A stretch of 44,962 nt of DNA from Akkermansia muciniphila (GCA_945900785.1 CAMDJM010000037.1:1-44962); one strand, 5' to 3'. Positions 1 to 8,790 are shown, numbered from the stretch's first letter. Made by a program: numbers and translations. Notes: a model not told the origin generated them from the sequence alone.

Positions 1-58
1 CTTCCAGCGCCACCTTGGCTTTAAATCCGGCATCATGTCTTTTACGTTTGGCTTTCAT
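1..58 (-). CDS. IS3-family transposase OrfA, N-terminal 19 residues only
   Basis: An ATG at 58 on the minus strand opens a frame beginning MKAKRKRHDAGFKAKVALE, which runs off the window. The pattern basic stretch, then FKAKVALEA, is the start of the helix-turn-helix OrfA of IS3-family elements; OrfA binds the terminal repeats and is normally fused to the DDE OrfB by programmed frameshifting. Only the first residues are visible, so completeness of the element and of OrfB is unknown. Confidence 0.8.
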   Translation of the reverse strand, partial: MKAKRKRHDAGFKAKVALE

Positions 59-120
59 GGGGTCTGTTATGGGTTCGCGGTTTAGAGCGCACCCGTCCAG
101 TCCAATCATAGCTTAGCCAG

Positions 121-146
121 TGGCCCAGTTTTCGGGGTCCAGCTCA
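121..146 (-). repeat. Terminal inverted repeat of the IS3-family element
   Basis: On the minus strand the 26 bases starting at 146 begin TGAGCTGGACCCC and continue with an AAAACTGG block, the usual IS3-group end. The matching right end is beyond position 1, so imperfection and exact length cannot be judged. Confidence 0.65.
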
Positions 147-1380
147 CCTGGCGTTCCTGGCCCATGTTGGACCAGTTTTTGATCATGGCGATGACGCGCT
201 GGAGGGCTTCCTCCGAGCAGCTGTGAATGACCACGAGTTCCCCATCGATCCGGGCGCGGAAGCGGGCGGTATTGTAAAATTTCTCGATGTGAAGGTCGGA
301 AGCGCGCAGGGTGAGGGCGCGGTAGATGACCCACATGACGAGTTGCTCGGCAGAGTTGTTGGGGTTGGCCGGGTTGATCCGGGCCATGTCCATGGGGTCG
401 ATGTCAACGAGCTGACCGTTATCGGAAAAAGTGAGTTCCCCGACAGCCACGTTGCCGGTGGTTTCGCGGGTGGTGGAGCGGCTGCGGTTCCGGGTGATGG
501 CAGCGCGGATGGCCTGGGTATCTGCCAGGACAGGGATGACCTTGACGGGTTCATTGCCGGAGGAGAGCCACTCATCTTCAAAGGCGTAGACGGAAGCAGT
601 CGCGCTAAGCAGGTAGATGTGCTGCTTGCCGCAGAAGAGAGGATAAACGGTGTGCTTGTCCAGCAGGGTGTCCGGGAAAATATTTTGCCCGGGAGCTTCC
701 TCAGGGTTGTAAATTTGCGCCCCGGTGGCGAGGCGCATGATGCAGACGCCATAGTGGCGGGGGAGGAACTTGAGGTCCTCCATGGTTTGCAGGACCTTTT
801 TCCCATGCTCCTCGAGCAGCCGCATCATCTTTTCGCGGTCGTCCACGCTCATGGGGTAGTTTTCCACGAACCAGGAGAAGGCGCTGTTCAGGTCTCCCCC
901 CATGGCTGGCATGACTAGACCTTCGTTGGGATTTGAAGCGGCCAGGGGCTTGAAGCCGAGGCGGGTGATCAGGTCCTTGAGGATGGATTCATATTGCTAG
1001 GCATCGACCACGATGCGGACAACAAAAGCAGGAGCAACGCCCCAAAAATCGGTGGATTCCGGGCGGCAATGGCCCATGACCAGGAAAGGCCCCACGGTGC
1101 TGATGGGCAGCCATGGTTCCGCCGTGGTGGCCATGCGGCCGATCTGGCGGAGCAGGTTTTCGGCAGGGATGCTGCAGGTGGTGCGGGGCAGCTTGACGGG
1201 AAGGATGTCGAAGGAGGCGGCAACGGCTTCAATATTCACCGGCCCGGTCTTCGCAGCGGAGAAGGCTCCCATGACCACGCTTTCGGCAGGGGGGGGCGCC
1301 GCCTCGCCTTCCCAAAAGGAAGGGTCAGTGGCAGCGGCAAAGCGGTCCTGGGGAGCAAGGTGAACGTCAGAGGGGGGCAT
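147..1380 (-). pseudogene. GspE/PilB-type secretion or pilus assembly ATPase, broken by an in-frame TAG and an IS
   Basis: Read through one stop, this is the N-terminal 411 residues of a type II secretion/type IV pilus traffic ATPase. About residues 1-127 form an N-terminal domain. A TAG follows as codon 128 (997-999). The frame then continues without a break to the hallmark ASDLHIEKF and RIDGELV of the GspE N2 domain and ends at MGQERQ, where the family would continue with QDGR and then Walker A. At that point (146/147) an IS3-family element begins, so the nucleotide-binding domain is separated or lost. Downstream neighbours on the same strand are pseudopilins, which this ATPase would polymerise. 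It is hit twice, so almost certainly non-functional unless the sequence is in error. The start at 1380 is the first ATG of the frame; no strong ribosome binding site is visible. Confidence 0.75.
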
Positions 1381-1412
1381 GTGACAGGAAAAGGGGGGGA
1401 ATCAAAGGAGAC

Positions 1413-1910
1413 TCAGGACGGACCGACCGGCGCGTAACCATTGGGGAAGACGTAGTCCGAGGAGAAATCGGCCCCGGAGAAGGGCTTGAGGAAACCAGTG
1501 CCCGTGGTGCCTGGTTCGAGCACCTCAAAGGCTTTGCCGTTCCAACGGAGGCGGTGCAGGCCCGCGTCAGAAGAGGCGGAGGGATTATACCGGGGAGAGA
1601 AATAGGGGGAGCCTGGTTTCAGTTGATCCACAGGCCACTTGTATTGAATGGAGCGCAGGACGAGAAATTCGTCTGTCGTGGCGGTGTCGTTGGCAGCCGT
1701 GCCAATTTCCCAGCAGGCTTGGGAATAAGAACGCACTGCCTTGTTCAGGGATTCAGCAAAGTCTTTCGCCTCCGTGTTTTTGACCGTTCCGTTGATCCCG
1801 GTGACAGCTGGGATGGCGATGGCCGTGATGATGCTGATCACCGAGATGACCACGAGCATTTCCACCAGGGAAAAGGCGGCGGCAGTCGATAAAGACGGTT
1901 TGGCATTCAT
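1413..1910 (-). CDS. Type II/IV pseudopilin (prepilin-type methylation motif)
   Basis: The protein of about 165 residues starts MNAKPSLSTAAAFSLVEML. The AFSLVEML stretch is the prepilin peptidase site: cleavage before Phe, Glu at mature position 5, then about 20 hydrophobic residues that anchor the pilin in the inner membrane. The rest is a soluble head without a domain I recognise. I prefer the ATG at 1910 over a GTG at 1943 because it gives a short leader. It lies 3' of three similar genes and 5' of the ATPase on the same strand, so it probably belongs to one pilus or secretion unit. GspG/H-like minor pseudopilin is the best guess. Confidence 0.8.
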   Translation of the reverse strand: MNAKPSLSTAAAFSLVEMLVVISVISIITAIAIPAVTGINGTVKNTEAKDFAESLNKAVRSYSQACWEIGTAANDTATTDEFLVLRSIQYKWPVDQLKPGSPYFSPRYNPSASSDAGLHRLRWNGKAFEVLEPGTTGTGFLKPFSGADFSSDYVFPNGYAPVGPS

Positions 1911-1949
1911 GGATGGAGCTGCGGGATGGAACGGGGTTATCACCGGAGA

Positions 1950-2345
1950 TCAATACGCGATGGTAACCGTGCCGCCGGCTCCATCATCCTTTTTGATGGC
2001 TACTTTTGCCTCCAGGGCGCCGAACTCAAAGGTATACCCGGATGGCTGGTAGTCAGTCAGGGCCGCCGGGGCATAGGCGAGGTATCCTTTGATCAGGTCG
2101 TATTTTTTCGCATGGGTCGAGTTGGCTGCCAGACTCCAGTCCGTCCCGGCATTGCTCCGGCCATTGGCGGTGATGTAGGAACTGATGGAGATATTGAGGT
2201 TCTCGGCCCGGGTGACAACCATTTGCTCTTCCGTGTCCCGCTTGGCCTGAATCACGTTGGGCAGGGCAAGGAACACGATGATGCCGATGATGGCCACGGC
2301 GGCCAAAACCTCGACCAACGAGAATGCGCGTTTAAGGGATTTCAT
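1950..2345 (-). CDS. Type II/IV pseudopilin
   Basis: A pseudopilin of about 131 residues starting MKSLKRAFSLVEVLAAVAI. A short basic leader precedes the cleavage site (A before FSLVEV), then comes the hydrophobic N-terminal helix, and the globular head ends in a GAGGTVTIAY tail. The ATG at 2345 is chosen; a TTG at 2360 would add five residues. It sits 39 bases upstream of the next pseudopilin gene (1910) on the same strand and 21 bases after the end of the preceding one. Which structural subunit it is cannot be told from sequence alone. Confidence 0.8.
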   Translation of the reverse strand: MKSLKRAFSLVEVLAAVAIIGIIVFLALPNVIQAKRDTEEQMVVTRAENLNISISSYITANGRSNAGTDWSLAANSTHAKKYDLIKGYLAYAPAALTDYQPSGYTFEFGALEAKVAIKKDDGAGGTVTIAY

Positions 2346-2366
2346 AATAGGATTTTTCAAGTGGGA

Positions 2367-2831
2367 TCAGGGGAGCAGTTGAGCCTTGGGGTAAGTCCCC
2401 AACGCCCAGTCCGGGAGAGTCACGTAAGTGTTGGTCTGGCGCATGGCTTCGGTGGTGAGCCGGCCATTGGTGTCATCCGCCACCAGATTGGTGCCGAAGT
2501 TGGAGTTATCCATATAGGTCCGGATCAGATTGAGACGGTCTGACAACTTGACTGTCGCCAAGGTGATACGGGGAGGAGGCATATTGTAGACTCCGCGCAC
2601 CTGCTCCACGGTAGCGGGTTTCCCCCCGCTGGTGGAGACCAGACCAATTTGGCGGTTGGCGTAGCTGTTGAGGGCCTCCTGGATCACTGCCAACTGCTGA
2701 CGGACGAGAACGACGCGGCTGTCTTGAGCCGCATTGGAGATTGACGAAATCGCCATAGCAGCCAAAATACTGATAATCGTGATCACGATCAGCATTTCGA
2801 CCAGGGTAAAAGCATTTCGGGTGCGTTTCAT
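2367..2831 (-). CDS. Type II/IV pseudopilin
   Basis: About 154 residues from the ATG at 2831 (MKRTRNAFTLVEMLIVI). The motif AFTLVEML with a Glu at +5 is the classical prepilin peptidase/N-methylation site, followed by IISILAAMAISSISNAAQ. The frame is open upstream to 2924, but that extension would place 30 extra residues before the leader, so the internal ATG is favoured. An AT-rich stretch before it (2832-2930), with TTTAAA and TATTTT boxes on the minus strand, may hold its own promoter. Confidence 0.8.
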   Translation of the reverse strand: MKRTRNAFTLVEMLIVITIISILAAMAISSISNAAQDSRVVLVRQQLAVIQEALNSYANRQIGLVSTSGGKPATVEQVRGVYNMPPPRITLATVKLSDRLNLIRTYMDNSNFGTNLVADDTNGRLTTEAMRQTNTYVTLPDWALGTYPKAQLLP

Positions 2832-3000
2832 ATCGTGTCGTGTAAAATAGCATACTCTTTTTAAAAGGGCCACTAAATTATTCTGGTTTTTACGGAAATC
2901 ACAGGAAAGTGTATATTCTTGCATCAGAATGAACTTTCACATACTTTACAATGGCCTCGCGGACGGTGGGAACGACCGAAACTGCGACGGCTTAGACGGC

Positions 3001-3438
3001 TTAATATACAGGGTGAAATTCCAGGACCATGGTGCCGTCAGGGAGGGTTTTTTCCACGAGGCAGGGGCTGCTGCGCAATTCCTGCACCTCACTATAAGGG
3101 ATTGGCACTGAGAAAGATACATCTGAGAAAACGCCACTTCCCCGGATCCCCCCGGGCTGGGTCAAGGCGTCGACTACGCCTTCCCGCGTCGGGTTGGCAA
3201 ATACCACTCCAGCGGAGCGGGCCGAGGAAAAGGTCAGGGCTACGCTCTGCGCCTGCTGCAGGGCTTTGGCGGAACGCCCCTTCTCAATCACGCCAGCGAG
3301 GCTCGGAATGGCAAGGCCCGCCACAACGCCGAGCACGGCAATCGCCACGAGAAGCTCGACGAGACTAAAACCCGATTGTTGCCCATGGATGCGGCCGAGA
3401 TTCGATTTAAAGGAAGAATTTTTGCTTGCAGTTCTCAT
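3001..3438 (-). CDS. Type II/IV pseudopilin, first gene of the run
   Basis: A 145-residue protein with an unusually long leader (about 22 residues) before GFSLVELLVAIAVLGVVAG, the prepilin cleavage and membrane-anchor segment. The head domain has a Gly/Ser-rich middle and ends EFHPVY. It is the most upstream gene of the minus-strand pseudopilin series. A sigma70-like promoter lies directly before the start, leaving almost no untranslated leader. No other ATG is available before the cleavage motif, so the start at 3438 is fairly secure. Confidence 0.8.
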   Translation of the reverse strand: MRTASKNSSFKSNLGRIHGQQSGFSLVELLVAIAVLGVVAGLAIPSLAGVIEKGRSAKALQQAQSVALTFSSARSAGVVFANPTREGVVDALTQPGGIRGSGVFSDVSFSVPIPYSEVQELRSSPCLVEKTLPDGTMVLEFHPVY

Positions 3439-3690
3439 AATAGGATAATTATACCCAAAATTACGGTTTTTGCAAATTAATTTTTGAATTTGCGGATCTT
3501 TTTTCTGATAATTATCAAAAGTAAGATGTGCCGGGCCATTATTGGGCCTATTTCTCCTGCCCGAGTCACCGCACTACAAGCCAAGCCCACCGAGCCTCCT
3601 GCCGTGATGCACCAACCGGTGCCTCCTGGTTTTGATCAAAACACCTCCTCAATTTTCTGGTTATATTCTTGAAATTCTCCTAAAATCTTG
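3439..3690. other. AT-rich intergenic region between pilus genes and exopolysaccharide locus
   Basis: The first 100 bases are strongly AT-rich and hold the pseudopilin promoter, plus an inverted repeat with arms GCAAATT (about 3472) and AATTTGC (about 3488). The remainder has no recognisable gene. At about 3690 sequence coding for the end of a sugar transferase begins abruptly, so the right border may be a deletion or rearrangement point. Confidence 0.5.
3448..3475 (-). promoter_or_regulatory. Sigma70-like promoter of the pseudopilin run
   Basis: On the minus strand TTGCAA (3475-3470) and a perfect TATAAT (3453-3448) are separated by 16 bases, within an AT-rich island in otherwise GC-rich DNA. 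Transcription would start at about 3441, only two or three bases before the ATG at 3438, which suggests a leaderless or nearly leaderless message. Visual call only. Confidence 0.6.
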
Positions 3691-3691
3691 T

Positions 3692-3922
3692 CCTTTATGG
3701 CAAATCGGCGAACGGGAAGGCCGCCTCCTCGAAATCGGCGACCGCAACTCCATCGAATTCCCCGAGCAGGTGAGTCTGGATGTCCGCTACATCGAAAGCC
3801 AATCCATCTGGCGCGATATCCTCATCCTGATCAAAACCGTGCCGGCCGTGCTGCTGGGGAAAGGAGGCACAGAACATGAAACGAATCCTCCTCATCTGCC
3901 CGGACCAACGACCCGGCCTTGA
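3692..3922 (+). pseudogene. Bacterial sugar transferase (undecaprenyl-phosphate sugar phosphotransferase), C-terminal remnant
   Basis: From about 3692 the frame reads like the last 60-70 residues of the bacterial sugar transferase family that starts exopolysaccharide repeat units. The visible pattern is IGDRNSIEFPEQVSLDVRYI, then an SIWRDILIL-x-KTVPAVLLGKG end, matching the usual LD-x-x-YI-x-x-x-S ... IL-x-T-x-x-VL-x-G-x-G. The catalytic and membrane parts that should precede it (at least 130 residues) are absent: upstream DNA is AT-rich and non-coding in this frame. A nominal ATG at 3632 exists but would not give a complete enzyme. It overlaps the next gene by 47 bases, an arrangement consistent with an original operon. 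Confidence 0.65.
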
Positions 3923-5117
3923 TGCCCTCACCAGCGGCCTCCCCCTCGCCTTGGCTCCCTTCCTCGGCAAGCCTCTCATTAAACACGCCCTCGACGGCCT
4001 CGTCCGCCGTGGCGTCACCCACGTCAGGATCCTCGCCAGCGACCGCCCCTCCGACGTCCGCGCCTACGTCCTCCAAGGCACCGCCTGGGGCCTCACCCTC
4101 GAAATCAACTCCGAGCCCTCCGAACTCTCCCTCACTGAAGCCGCCGCCAAACACGCCGCTTTCTCCCCTGACACCACCCTCACCCTGGACTCCCTCCCGC
4201 AGGCCCCCCAGATCCCCATCCTTACCAGTCCCGCCGCCTGGCACCACGCCCGCCGCACCCTCCTGCCCCTCCTCGCCCCCCATCAGATCGGTGCCCGCCA
4301 AATCTCCCCTGGCATCTGGTTCGGCCTTAAAGCCCGCGTCGACCCCACCGCCATCCTCACCGCCCCCTGCTGGATTGGGCCCTGCACCATCGTCCGCGCC
4401 GGAGCCACCGTTGGCCCTCACAGTTATATCGAATCCGATTGCCTCATCGACAACCACGCCATCGTCGAAAACAGCACCATCGCCCCGCGCACCTACCTTG
4501 GCAGCATGATGCACCTCCACGAGTCCATCGCCTCCGGCCCTGCCCTCCTCAAATGGACCAATGACTCCCTGACTTTTATCAGGGACAGCTTCATCCTCTG
4601 CCCCCTGGATCCCCCCCACGAAGCCGCCACCTCACTTCCTTCCCGCCTCCTCGCCCTCATCGTCCTCATTTTCACTGGAATCCTTTTTCTGCCCTTCATC
4701 CTCCTCGCTGCCCTCACCGCCCTCCTCCGGAAACAAGCCCTCCTTTTCACCCATACCGCCGTGCTCCCCACCGGAGCCGGCACCCCGCAGCGCACCATAT
4801 CCTATTAGGAATTCACCCCCCTGCTCTTTCCCGGCTTCCTCCAGCGCTGGCCCCGTCTCTGGCGCATCCTCACCGGACATTTCTGCTGGACCGGCAATCC
4901 CCCCCTCACCCCGGAGGAAGCCAGGCAACTTGATGGCGAATTTGAACAACTCTGGCTCCACACCCCGCCAGGCCTTTTCACCGCTCCGGAAGCCGAAGGC
5001 TGCCACTCCCCCTGGAACGACACCGCCCGCGCCCACGCCGCCCTCTTCGCCTGCCAGCCTACCGCCGCCTGGCGCTGGAAAATTATCTGCCACGGCCTCC
5101 TTTCACCCCACCCCTAA
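3876..5117 (+). pseudogene. Nucleotidyltransferase-like/left-handed beta-helix protein with sugar-transferase-like tail, in-frame TAG
   Basis: The reading frame spans 413 residues with one TAG at codon 311 (4806-4808). Residues 1-110 resemble a sugar-nucleotide transferase fold (KPLIKHALDGLVRRGVTHV). Residues about 150-215 have hexapeptide-type beta-helix character (IGPCTIVRAGATVGPHSYIE). Around 255-290 lies one strong hydrophobic segment (LIVLIFTGILFLPFILLAAL). After the TAG the same frame stays coding: RWPRLWRILTGHF and GNPPLTPEEA resemble the P-x-LW-x-x-L-x-G ... G-x-PLT part of undecaprenyl sugar transferases. The good tail after the stop argues for a recent nonsense change or a sequence error. 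It is probably part of exopolysaccharide repeat-unit assembly at the inner membrane. Exact substrate is unknown. Confidence 0.65.
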
Positions 5118-5135
5118 TCCACCTCCCCTGCCCAC

Positions 5136-5435
5136 ATGAAAATCGAATCCCACGATACCACCCTCAACATCTCCGACCTCCGCGAACTCACCGCCGGCAC
5201 TTCCGCCGAAGTCAAATCCCAGGTCCGCACCCGCTTCCTGCCCGACCTCAAAAACATCGAGCTCGACTGCGGCTCCCTCGACTTCCTCGACTCCAGCGGC
5301 CTCGGTGCCCTCATCTCCATCCAAAAACTTGCCACCGAACGCGGCGGCTCCTTCCGCCTCCTCAAGCCCAAGCCCACCATCGCCCAGGTCCTCGAACTCA
5401 CCCGCCTGCACCGCATTTTAGAAATAGCCCAGTAA
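5136..5435 (+). CDS. STAS-domain anti-sigma factor antagonist (SpoIIAA/RsbV type)
   Basis: A 99-residue single STAS domain. The loop LDSSGLGAL at residues 51-59 is the phospho-acceptor motif of anti-sigma antagonists, with Ser54 the expected phosphorylation site. The family member, when unphosphorylated, binds its kinase/anti-sigma partner and frees a sigma factor or other target. The next gene encodes a protein with a matching kinase domain and a PP2C phosphatase domain, so kinase, substrate and phosphatase are encoded side by side. It lies 18 bases after the previous gene and 20 before the next, inside the exopolysaccharide locus; its target may therefore be polysaccharide synthesis rather than a sigma factor. 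Confidence 0.85.
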   Translation: MKIESHDTTLNISDLRELTAGTSAEVKSQVRTRFLPDLKNIELDCGSLDFLDSSGLGALISIQKLATERGGSFRLLKPKPTIAQVLELTRLHRILEIAQ

Positions 5436-5455
5436 TCCCTGAGCCTCCCGCTGCC

Positions 5456-7212
5456 ATGACTCCCGCCCTAATCCCGCCACCCACCCCTCCCGGCCCCCGC
5501 GCCGCCGAGGGCCGCCTGTGGCAATGGTCAGGCCCCCCTACCCTGCTCGCCATCCGCTCCGCCGGCCTCGCCGCCCGCGCCTGGCTTTCCCATGCCGGAG
5601 CCCCCGATGACGAACTCGCCGCATGGGAACTGCTCTTCGCTGAAGGAGCCATTAACGTCGTCCTCCACGGCAGCGGGCCTGACCCCTCACAAATCCTCGA
5701 AATCGACCTCCGCATCCTCCCGGACCGCATCGTCGCCAACATCATCGACCAGACGGAAGGTTTCGACTGGCCGGACACCACCAGTCTCCCTGACGACGAT
5801 TCCGAATCCGGCCGCGGCCTCTTCATCATCGAAGCCCTCACCACCGCCCGCTACTACCACCGCGGCCACTGCCGCAACACGCTCACCCTGGAACGCCAGA
5901 TCTGCCTCCCCCACGCCATCACTCCGCCTCCCGCCCATGACGCTGTCCTGGAGGAGACCCTCGACTCCATGACCGAGGAACTTTCCGCCTGCTACGAAAG
6001 CCTTTCCGAGATCTTCCGCTTCACCGCCGAAGCCCGCCAAACCACAACCCTCACTGATTTCGCGGACCGTCTGCTCCGCCATCTCGCCACTATCACCGGA
6101 GCCGACTACGGCATGCTTCGCGTCGTCACTGGCCCGGATCTCACCACCCTTGCCAACCACTCGTGACACGGCCCGGCCTCCTGCCCGGTCGGCCAAAGCC
6201 CCTATGCCATGGAAGCCGCCGCCGTCACCAGCCGGCAGGATCAATGGATCGAACCCAGCTCCGCCCCGGACCAGCCCCAGGCCGGTCTCGTCCACCCGTT
6301 CTATCATGATGACGAACTCATGGGCCTCCTGACCATCGGCCGCCGCCACTCCACTGAGCCGCTCAATGCCGGCCAGGTCAACATCATCCACACCTTCTCC
6401 GAATTCTTCGCCCAGCAGGTCCTGAGCCGCCGCCACGCGGAAGCCGCCATGACCGCCAGCGTGGCGCACCGCGAAATCGAACTCGCCGCCGAAATCCAGC
6501 GCTCCCTCCTCCCCAGCCAGTTTCCTGACATCCCCGGCATCACCCTCGCTGGCCATTGCGAAAGCGCCCTGACCGTGGGCGGCGACTTCTACGACGTTAT
6601 CCCCTGGACCACCCACGGCTTCTTTTTCATCGTCGCCGATGTCATGGGCAAAGGCGTCGGAGCCTCCATGATGGCCGCCGTCACCCGCTCCGTCTTCCGC
6701 TCCCTCAATCAGCTCTATCAAACCCCCGCCCGCGCCATGGAGCGCGCTGCCCGCCTCCTTTTCGAAGACCTCGACCGGCTCGAAATGTTAGTTACCGCCG
6801 CCGTCGGCGTGGTCGATCTCCACCTGGGCGTCGTCCGTCTCGCTAATGCCGGCCACTGTCCCGTCCTCGTCGCCCTGCCGGATGGCACCGTCGTTAGCGC
6901 GGAACCCTCCATTGCTCCCCTCGGCTTGGAAAAATCGCCGGATTGCGCCGAAACCACCGTCCCCTTCCCCCCCGGCTCCCACCTTCTTATCTACTCGGAT
7001 GGCCTCGTCGACCCCCGGGATCTCCGTAGCCCCTTCCCCTCCCCTGACGAAGCCGGCGAATGGCTGGCCAAGGCCGCCCCACGGCGGAAGCCCTCAAGGC
7101 CGCCCTCCTCACCCAAATCGGCTGCATTCCCTCACAAGGCCCCACCGCCGCCCAGGCCGACGAACAGACCTTCCTTGTTATCGCCTGTGACGCACCCACC
7201 CCTTCGACCTGA
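5456..7212 (+). pseudogene. RsbW-type kinase / GAF / PP2C (SpoIIE) phosphatase, in-frame TGA plus frameshift
   Basis: Three modules can be read. Residues about 20-150 form an anti-sigma HATPase: N box AEGAINVVLHG and G2 box ESGRGLFIIEAL. A helical linker and GAF region cover about 160-330, and a PP2C/SpoIIE phosphatase starts at AAEIQRSLLPSQFP with metal-site motifs GGDFYDV and VADVMGKG. The frame is interrupted by TGA at codon 237 (6164-6166, inside GAF). Near 7075-7085 the frame shifts at a GCCGCCCCACGG run: one extra C restores the family ending (ADEQTFLVIACDAP) and a TGA at 7210-7212. Without that base the frame would run artificially into the response regulator. Kinase and phosphatase in one chain would set the phosphorylation state of the preceding STAS protein. 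Confidence 0.75.
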
Positions 7213-7216
7213 CATC

Positions 7217-7588
7217 ATGGCCCGCCTTATCATTGCCGAAGACTCCGCCCACATGCTCCGCCTGTTGGAAATGACCCTGCGCAAAGGCGGCCACACCTGG
7301 ACTTCCTGCAACGACGGCACCGAAGTCCTCGCCGCCGCCGCCAAGGAAGTTCCCGAGCTTTTCATCCTTGATGTCATCATGCCCATCATGGATGGCCTCG
7401 CCGCCCTCACCACTTTAAAAAGCATTCCTGCCACCGCCGCCGTCCCGGTCATCATGCTCACCGCCCGGGGCCAATCGCTCACCCGCCAGCAGGCCCAGGA
7501 AAGCGGTGCCGCCCTCTTCCTCACCAAACCTTTCAGCCCTACCGAACTCCTCGCCGCCATCGATTCCCTCACCACTCCAAAGCCATGA
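7217..7588 (+). CDS. Single-domain response regulator (CheY-like receiver)
   Basis: A 123-residue receiver domain with the full phosphorylation set: acidic Glu8-Asp9, phospho-acceptor Asp52 in FILDVIMP, Thr82 in MLTARG and Lys104 in TKPF. No output domain is present. The ATG at 7217 follows the corrected stop of the phosphatase by four bases, and its own TGA overlaps the ATG of the next gene (ATGA). In this context it is probably a phospho-input for the partner-switch proteins. A histidine kinase partner is not in the window. Confidence 0.85.
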   Translation: MARLIIAEDSAHMLRLLEMTLRKGGHTWTSCNDGTEVLAAAAKEVPELFILDVIMPIMDGLAALTTLKSIPATAAVPVIMLTARGQSLTRQQAQESGAALFLTKPFSPTELLAAIDSLTTPKP

Positions 7589-8790
7589 AAGACCAACACG
7601 ACGTCTTCATCATGATCGACGCCTGCGGGTGGGAAATCGTTCAGGGCCGGCCTTTCCTCCAAAAGCTCGCCCCCCACCGCAAGCGCCTCAAAAGCGTCTT
7701 TGGCTACAGTTCCACCTGCGTGCCTTCCATCCTCTCGGGCCGCTGGCCGGATGAACACCATAACTGGTGCTATTTCATCTACGATCCGGAAAACTCCCCC
7801 TTCCGCTCCCTCCGCGCCCTCCGCTGGCTTCCCCCCGCCATCACCAGCCGCCGCATCTTCCGCCGCTACCTTACCAAATTCGTCAAAGTCCAACTCAAGT
7901 TCCAGGGTTACTTCGATTTGTATAACATTCCCTTCAAATACATCCACCTCTTCGACTTCACGGAAAAGAAAAGCCCCCTCAAACCCAAGGGCATGAACCG
8001 TGGACCCAACATCTTCGACCGCCTCGAAGCCGCCAAAGTCCCCTATTTCGTAGCCGAGCCGACCAATCCCGAGGAACACAACCTCAACGTCCTCCTCGCC
8101 GACATCGAAAGCGAACGCATCGACTTCGCCTTCCAATACTGGGCCGGTCTCGATGGTCTCCTCCACATGGTAGGAAACGACTCCCCGCAGATCGGTGAAA
8201 AGCTCGACCATTACGAGCGCTGGATCACCCAGGTCATGGATTCCGCCAAAAAACACTACCGCACCGTCAAGCTGCACGTCTTCAGCGACCATGGCATGGC
8301 GAACTGTGATCAAATCCTCGACCTCCGTGCCGTGATCGATCCACTCGGCCTCGAAATGGGCGTCGACTACGCCGTCGTCTACGACAGCACCATGGCCCGC
8401 TTCTGGTTCCTGAAGCCAGGCGTCGAGGAAAAAATCACCACCGCCCTCACCACTGTCAGCCTCGGCCGCGTCATGCCGGAAGCCGAGCTGCGCCACTACC
8501 GCGCTTTTTTTGCAGACGGCTCGTTCGGCCAGCTCATCTGGCTCGCCCAGGAAGGCGTCCTCATCGTCCCCAGCCACATGGGAGAGCGCCCCATCCGCGC
8601 CATGCACGGCTACCACCCCACCGACCCCCAATCCTACGCCACCCTCTTCAGCAGCCACGACGAAGTCCCGGAAGACGTCACCCACATCCCCCACATCTGC
8701 CACCTCATGGACGCCGCCGTGCTACGGCATACAGACAAAAACCAAGCTTCCACCCGCCCATCCTCCGGACCTATCGCCGTCGCCCACTAG
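7585..8790 (+). CDS. Alkaline phosphatase superfamily (nucleotide pyrophosphatase/phosphodiesterase-like) protein
   Basis: A 401-residue intact protein. FIMIDACGW near the N-terminus supplies the first metal-binding Asp, and GYSSTCVPSILSG fits the nucleophile (Thr/Ser) region of type I phosphodiesterases. FSDHGM gives the Asp-His metal pair and MHGYHP the last His. No signal peptide is seen, so it is likely cytoplasmic or peripheral. It starts inside the response regulator stop codon and is followed by a glycosyltransferase, so a role in modifying exopolysaccharide (phospho-substituent transfer or removal) is a reasonable inference. Substrate is unknown. Confidence 0.75.
   Translation: MKDQHDVFIMIDACGWEIVQGRPFLQKLAPHRKRLKSVFGYSSTCVPSILSGRWPDEHHNWCYFIYDPENSPFRSLRALRWLPPAITSRRIFRRYLTKFVKVQLKFQGYFDLYNIPFKYIHLFDFTEKKSPLKPKGMNRGPNIFDRLEAAKVPYFVAEPTNPEEHNLNVLLADIESERIDFAFQYWAGLDGLLHMVGNDSPQIGEKLDHYERWITQVMDSAKKHYRTVKLHVFSDHGMANCDQILDLRAVIDPLGLEMGVDYAVVYDSTMARFWFLKPGVEEKITTALTTVSLGRVMPEAELRHYRAFFADGSFGQLIWLAQEGVLIVPSHMGERPIRAMHGYHPTDPQSYATLFSSHDEVPEDVTHIPHICHLMDAAVLRHTDKNQASTRPSSGPIAVAH

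Larger units (their letters stand above)
1..146 (-). mobile_element. Left end of an IS3-family insertion sequence, cut by the window edge
   Basis: Read on the minus strand, position 146 begins a typical IS3-family terminus (TGAGCTGGACCCCGAAAA), and 88 bases further on a transposase OrfA starts at position 58 and runs off the window. The plus strand therefore ends in CA at 146, as IS3 elements do. The element interrupts a GspE/PilB-type ATPase: the ATPase reading is good up to residues MGQERQ, and from 146 onward the frame translates the IS end and soon stops. The other terminus and the target duplication lie outside the window, so the family assignment rests on the terminus and 19 residues of OrfA. 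Confidence 0.8.

Noticed and set aside
6209..7588. Phosphatase-receiver fusion protein of 459 residues
   Set aside because: The frame linking the two is an artefact of a one-base shift; the phosphatase ending is found in the neighbouring frame and the receiver has its own ATG at 7217.
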